NCBI GenBank assembly: GCA_023818785.1 | Contig: JAMWCO010000013.1 | Location: 1-16,686 of the forward strand | Source of the DNA: Candidatus Omnitrophota bacterium | GTDB taxonomy: Bacteria > Ratteibacteria > UBA8468 > B48-G9 > JAFGKM01 | Length of the DNA: 16,686 nucleotides | Direction of reading: 5' to 3' | Shown: positions 13,545-16,686 of the stretch, piece after piece | Layout: every line of letters starts with the position of its first letter | Numbering within the stretch: position 1 is the first letter of the stretch | Made by a program: the position numbers and the translations under genes | The notes under the pieces: generated by a model | The model's input: the letters and a program-made list of their open reading frames with translations, nothing else | Databases searched by the model: none | What the model was told of the DNA's origin: nothing

Positions 13545-14525
13545 ATGAAAAAAGAAATAATCTCTTTATTAGAATATTGGGAAAAAGAAAAAGGTATAGA
13601 AAGGAATTATTTAATTGAATCCCTTGAGGATGGACTTTTAACTGTTTATAGAAAAAAAGCAGGTCTTTCAAAAGATATAAAAATTAAGATAGACCCAGAA
13701 ACTGGAGATATAAAATTTATAAATGAAACTGGAGAAGAGATTCCACCTCCAACATTTCAATGGGAGAGAATTGCTGCTCAAACAGCCAAATATGTTTTAA
13801 TGCAAAAATTAAAGGAAGCAGAAAGAAATACAATTTATGATGAATTTAAAAAACTTGAAGGAGAATTAGTTAGTGGTAAAGTAGAAAGATTTGAAAATGA
13901 AAATGTAGTAGTTGTTATTGGAAAGGCGGAAGGTATTCTTCCACATCATCATAAATTACCAAATGACCATTTTAAAATAGGAGATGGTTTAAAATGTTAT
14001 CTTTTAGAAGTTAGACCTCCTTCAAAAGGGAATTATCAACTCATTCTTTCAAGAACTCATCCAAATTTTATTAAAAAGTTACTTGAAAATGAGATACCTG
14101 AAATAAAAGAAGGCATAATAGAGATAAAAGGAATAGCAAGGTTTCCAGGAGATTTAACTAAAGTTGCTGTTTTATCTAAAAAAGAAAAAGTTGAACCTAT
14201 TGGAACATGTGTTGGTGATAAAGCAGGTAGAATAAAGAATATTATTAAAGAATTAAAAGGAGAAAAAATAGAAATTATTCAATGGGATGAGGATATAACC
14301 AAGTTTATAAAAAATTCTCTTTCTCCTGCCAAAGCAAATGAAGTTTATATTGATGAAGATAAAAAAGAGGCAGTTGTTATTGTGAGTGACGATCAGTTAT
14401 TTCTTGCTATAGGAAAAAAGGGGCAAAATGTTCGTCTTGCTTCAAAACTTATTGGATGGAATATAAGAGTTTTTAAAGAATCGGAATATAAAAATGAGAA
14501 TTTATCAAATAGCCAAAAAATATAA
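13545..14525 (+). CDS. nusA: Transcription elongation/termination factor NusA
   Basis: NusA binds RNA polymerase and nascent RNA and modulates pausing, termination and antitermination. The 326 residues show an N-terminal polymerase-binding domain (about 1-105, with RIAAQTAKYVLMQKLKEAER at 75-94), an S1 domain (about 107-172, GELVSGKVERF to LILSRTHP), KH1 (about 182-250, EIPEIKEG to EIIQWDED) and KH2 (about 258-312, LFLAIGKKGQNVRLASKLIGW). It lacks the acidic repeats of E. coli, as most bacteria do. Two oddities: the N-terminal domain is about 29 residues shorter than in E. coli before RIAAQTAK, and the KH1 GXXG loop reads GDKA. It is the first gene of the unit with a strong promoter and Shine-Dalgarno sequence, and its end overlaps infB by 32 bases. 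Confidence 0.95.
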   Translation: MKKEIISLLEYWEKEKGIERNYLIESLEDGLLTVYRKKAGLSKDIKIKIDPETGDIKFINETGEEIPPPTFQWERIAAQTAKYVLMQKLKEAERNTIYDEFKKLEGELVSGKVERFENENVVVVIGKAEGILPHHHKLPNDHFKIGDGLKCYLLEVRPPSKGNYQLILSRTHPNFIKKLLENEIPEIKEGIIEIKGIARFPGDLTKVAVLSKKEKVEPIGTCVGDKAGRIKNIIKELKGEKIEIIQWDEDITKFIKNSLSPAKANEVYIDEDKKEAVVIVSDDQLFLAIGKKGQNVRLASKLIGWNIRVFKESEYKNENLSNSQKI

Positions 14526-16227
14526 AATTGGGACTAAGGAATTTTTAGAAATACTAAATAAATTAGAGATTAAAGGAAAAAAAACATTGAGTACTATAAC
14601 TGATGAAGAAATAAAAAAGATAGAAGAATATTTGGAAAAACAGAAAGAAAAAACAATAGAAGAAAAACCAAAAGAAATTAAAAAAGAGAAAAAAGAATTA
14701 GAACCAATTTTAATTCCAAGGGCTCCTGTTGTAACTATTATGGGACATGTTGACCATGGTAAAACTACTATACTTGATAAAATTAGAAATAGTAGAATAG
14801 CAGAAAAAGAAGTTGGTCAAATAACACAGAAAATAGGTGCCTATAAAGTAAATCTTCCTAATGGATCTATAGTTTTTCTTGATACACCTGGCCATGAAGC
14901 ATTTACAGCAATGAGAGCAATGGGAGCAAAAGTAACAGATATTGTAGTACTTGTAGTAGCAGCAGATGAAGGAGTAAAACCTCAAACAATTGAAGCATTA
15001 AACCATGCAAAATCAGCAAATGTTCCAATAATAGTTGCCATAAATAAAATTGATAAACAAAATACAAATCCTGAAAAGATTAAACAACAACTTTCTGAAT
15101 ATGGTTTGGTACCTGAAGAATGGGGTGGAGATACTATCTATGTAAATGTATCTGCATTAACAGGACAGGGAATAGATGAACTTCTTGAAATGATTCTTCT
15201 TGTTGGAGAAATGCTTGAATTAAAAGCAGATATAAATTGTAAAGCAGAAGGAACTGTCATTGAAGCATCAATTGATAGATTTAGAGGTCCAGTTATAACT
15301 GTAATTATTGAGAAAGGCAAATTAAAAGTTGGAGAGCCTTTTGTTGTTGGAAGTACATTTGGAAAGGTAAGAGCAATTATTGATGACTGGGGAAGAAGAT
15401 TAGAAGAAGCAGGTCCATCAACTCCTGTGGAAATTCTTGGTGCGCATGATATTGCAATTCCTGGAGAAAAGTTTAAAGTAGTAGGTTCAGAAAAAGAAAG
15501 TAGAGAGATAGGAGAAAAAATTAAAAAAGAAACAGAAATTAAATCTATTCCTGTAAAAAGATTGAGTTTAAAAGAACTATATGAAGAAATAAAAAAGGGA
15601 GAAGTTAAAGAACTAAATATTATTTTGAAAACAGATTTTTATAATTCAATAGATGCTATAAAAAATATTATAAATAAAATTCCACAAAATGAAATAAAAG
15701 TTAATATTATTCATGAAGGAACAGGTCCAATAAGTGAATCAGATGTTCTTCTTGCATCTGTTTCAAATGGAATAATTTTAGGATTTAAAGTTCCAATAGA
15801 ACCTAAGGCAAAAGAACTTGCTAAAAGAGAAAATATTGAAATTAGGAGATATGAAATAATATATGATATTGGGAATGATATTATAAAAGCAATTGAAGGT
15901 ATGCTTGAACCAGAAATCAAAGAAGAACTTTTAGGACAAGCAGTTGTAAAGAAAGTTTTCAATCTTGGGAAAAATCTTGTAATTGCAGGATGTTTAGTAG
16001 TTGATGGTAAAGTTGTGAAAAATTCAAAAACAAAAATTATAAGAAATGGGAAGATAATTTTTGAAGGAGTTATTTCAAGTTTGAAAAGGTTTAAAGAGAG
16101 TGTAAATGAAGTAAGTTATAATAATGAATGTGGAATAGGGATTGAAAACTTTTATGAATTTCAAGAAGGAGACATAATTCAATCTTATAATATAGTTGAA
16201 GTTCCAAAAAAATTGAAAGGAGTTTAA
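14494..16227 (+). CDS. infB: Translation initiation factor IF-2
   Basis: IF-2 is the GTPase that brings fMet-tRNA to the 30S subunit and promotes 50S joining. The protein is compact at 577 residues: one IF2_N module (1-47, MRIYQIAKKYKIGTKEFLEI), a short Lys/Glu-rich linker (about 48-72), the G domain with G1 GHVDHGKT (84-91), G3 DTPGH (130-134, with the catalytic His), G4 NKID (184-187) and G5 SAL (220-222), then domains II, III and the fMet-tRNA binding C2 domain ending near GDIIQSYNIVEV. Switch I reads VGQITQKIGAY where GGITQHIGAY is almost universal. The start is fixed by the IF2_N pattern. It overlaps nusA by 32 bases and abuts the next gene (TAAATG). Order nusA-infB is conserved, but ylxR is missing between them. 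Confidence 0.97.
   Translation: MRIYQIAKKYKIGTKEFLEILNKLEIKGKKTLSTITDEEIKKIEEYLEKQKEKTIEEKPKEIKKEKKELEPILIPRAPVVTIMGHVDHGKTTILDKIRNSRIAEKEVGQITQKIGAYKVNLPNGSIVFLDTPGHEAFTAMRAMGAKVTDIVVLVVAADEGVKPQTIEALNHAKSANVPIIVAINKIDKQNTNPEKIKQQLSEYGLVPEEWGGDTIYVNVSALTGQGIDELLEMILLVGEMLELKADINCKAEGTVIEASIDRFRGPVITVIIEKGKLKVGEPFVVGSTFGKVRAIIDDWGRRLEEAGPSTPVEILGAHDIAIPGEKFKVVGSEKESREIGEKIKKETEIKSIPVKRLSLKELYEEIKKGEVKELNIILKTDFYNSIDAIKNIINKIPQNEIKVNIIHEGTGPISESDVLLASVSNGIILGFKVPIEPKAKELAKRENIEIRRYEIIYDIGNDIIKAIEGMLEPEIKEELLGQAVVKKVFNLGKNLVIAGCLVVDGKVVKNSKTKIIRNGKIIFEGVISSLKRFKESVNEVSYNNECGIGIENFYEFQEGDIIQSYNIVEVPKKLKGV
16216..16222 (+). promoter_or_regulatory. Ribosome binding site of the HinT-type gene
   Basis: AAAGGAG lies within the last codons of infB, five bases before the ATG at 16228. 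Because the infB stop TAA directly touches this ATG, translation is likely coupled but has its own good ribosome binding site. Confidence 0.7.
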
Positions 16228-16563
16228 ATGAATTGTATATTCTGTAAAATTGTAAATAATGAAATAAAAAGTGATAAAGTATTTGAAGATGAAGATTTAA
16301 TTTGTATAAAAGATATAAATCCACAAGCACCAGTCCATATACTTATAATTCCTAAAAAACATGTTGAAAAACTCCATCAAATAGAAGACATATCTTTCTT
16401 AGGGAAAATATTAAAAGTTGCATATAAAATTGCAGAAAAACAAGGGATTAAAGAATCTGGTTATAGAATTGTAATAAACACAAATAGAGATGCTGGACAG
16501 AGTATAAATCATGTTCATTTCCATCTTTTAGGTGGGAGAATAATGCACTGGCCACCAGGTTAA
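16228..16563 (+). CDS. HinT-type HIT-family purine nucleoside phosphoramidase
   Basis: A complete 111-residue histidine-triad protein of the Hint/PKCI branch, which hydrolyses adenosine phosphoramidates and aminoacyl-adenylate-type substrates. Visible are CIFCKIV (3-9), DINPQAPVHILIIPKKHV (29-46), the nucleotide-binding INTNRDAGQSINHVHFHLLGG (83-103) with the HIT triad H95-V-H97-F-H99, and the typical end MHWPPG. Length and both motifs are normal. It is distinct from the longer Ap4A phosphorylase-like HIT protein on the other strand, so this genome has at least two HIT paralogues. It follows infB with no spacer and is four bases ahead of the probable kdsA, so all four genes are probably one transcript. 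A HinT gene downstream of infB may link to aminoacyl-AMP clearance, but that is inference. Confidence 0.93.
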   Translation: MNCIFCKIVNNEIKSDKVFEDEDLICIKDINPQAPVHILIIPKKHVEKLHQIEDISFLGKILKVAYKIAEKQGIKESGYRIVINTNRDAGQSINHVHFHLLGGRIMHWPPG

Positions 16564-16567
16564 TAAA

Positions 16568-16686
16568 ATGACAAAAGAAATTAAAATTGGAAATATAAAA
16601 ATAGGTGGAAATAATCTATTTGTTTTAATTGCTGGTCCATGTGTTATAGAAACAGAAGAATTAACTTTTTATATCTGTGAGAGAGT
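16568..16686 (+). CDS. kdsA: Probable 3-deoxy-8-phosphooctulonate synthase KdsA, N-terminal fragment
   Basis: The first 39 codons of a gene cut by the right edge. The start reads MTKEIKIGNIKIGG, then LFVLIAGPCVIETEEL (17-32). The strand-plus-loop IAGPCVIE is the first barrel strand and metal-ligand cysteine of the KDO8P/DAHP synthase superfamily. VIE after GPC and the short N-terminus favour KdsA, which condenses phosphoenolpyruvate and arabinose 5-phosphate into Kdo-8-phosphate for the LPS inner core. A type I-beta DAHP synthase (AroF) is the alternative and usually has GPCAVE or GPCSVE. The presence of C25 suggests a metal-dependent type if it is KdsA. Context with LpxK and heptosyltransferases across the divergent promoter supports an LPS role. 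Confidence 0.78.
   Translation, partial: MTKEIKIGNIKIGGNNLFVLIAGPCVIETEELTFYICER

Noticed and set aside
16568..16686. Reading the right-edge gene as DAHP synthase (aroF)
   Set aside because: Not excluded with 39 codons, but IAGPCVIE and the LPS context favour KdsA; recorded as the alternative.
1..16686. Alternative genetic code (TGA as Gly or Trp) suggested by the very AT-rich composition
   Set aside because: Several conserved genes end at TGA exactly at overlapping starts, with family-typical C-termini, so TGA is a normal stop.
1..16686. T-rich runs on the plus strand that look like terminators, and repeated short AT words that look like repeats
   Set aside because: They lie inside coding sequence, reflect Lys, Asn, Ile and Phe codons on the minus strand, and have no GC-rich stem or regular spacing. 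No CRISPR or mobile element is present.

Overview
The window is a gene-dense, very AT-rich stretch (roughly a quarter to a third G+C by eye) from a Gram-negative-type bacterium that uses the standard genetic code, with TGA as a genuine stop. An LPS outer membrane is indicated by lpxK, a probable kdsA and two heptosyltransferase-family (GT9) enzymes. The archaeal-style split GMP synthase, the EndoQ-like nuclease and the isolated hisH-hisF pair suggest a deep-branching or uncultured, possibly thermophilic bacterial lineage. I cannot name the phylum from sequence alone. I see no tRNA, rRNA, CRISPR array, insertion sequence or transposase, and there is no gene-free stretch longer than about 70 bases.

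Left and middle (1-13475), minus strand: fifteen genes read leftward with no gap over 27 bases, and most neighbours overlap. In transcription order they are an MFS transporter, an unrecognised 121-residue protein, a CCA-adding-type tRNA nucleotidyltransferase, an Ap4A-phosphorylase-like HIT protein, an EndoQ-like PHP endonuclease, LpxK, the ATP-pyrophosphatase subunit of GMP synthase, HisH, HisF, an ELM1-family protein, and then five glycosyltransferases (GT9, GT4, GT9, GT4, GT2). The GT2 gene runs off the left edge. The first half of this probable operon is housekeeping (tRNA maturation, nucleotide and histidine synthesis, DNA repair). The second half assembles the lipid A and LPS core or another surface glycan.

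Right (13545-16686), plus strand: a divergent unit starts at a well-formed sigma70-type promoter (TTGACA, 17 bases, TAAAAT). It encodes NusA, IF-2, a HinT-type HIT protein and the start of a probable KdsA (Kdo-8-phosphate synthase). Only 69 bases separate the two units. The rimP, ylxR, rbfA and truB genes that often accompany nusA-infB are absent here.

I found no clear-cut new defence system or mobile system. The most interesting points are: a C-terminal QQTLF peptide on the EndoQ-like nuclease that looks like a beta-clamp binding motif and lies in a 74-base overlap with lpxK; a GMP synthase lacking its glutaminase and sitting directly beside hisH-hisF inside an LPS locus; a NusA with a shortened N-terminal domain and a degenerate KH1 GXXG loop; and a conserved-looking but unrecognised small protein between the transporter and the tRNA nucleotidyltransferase.
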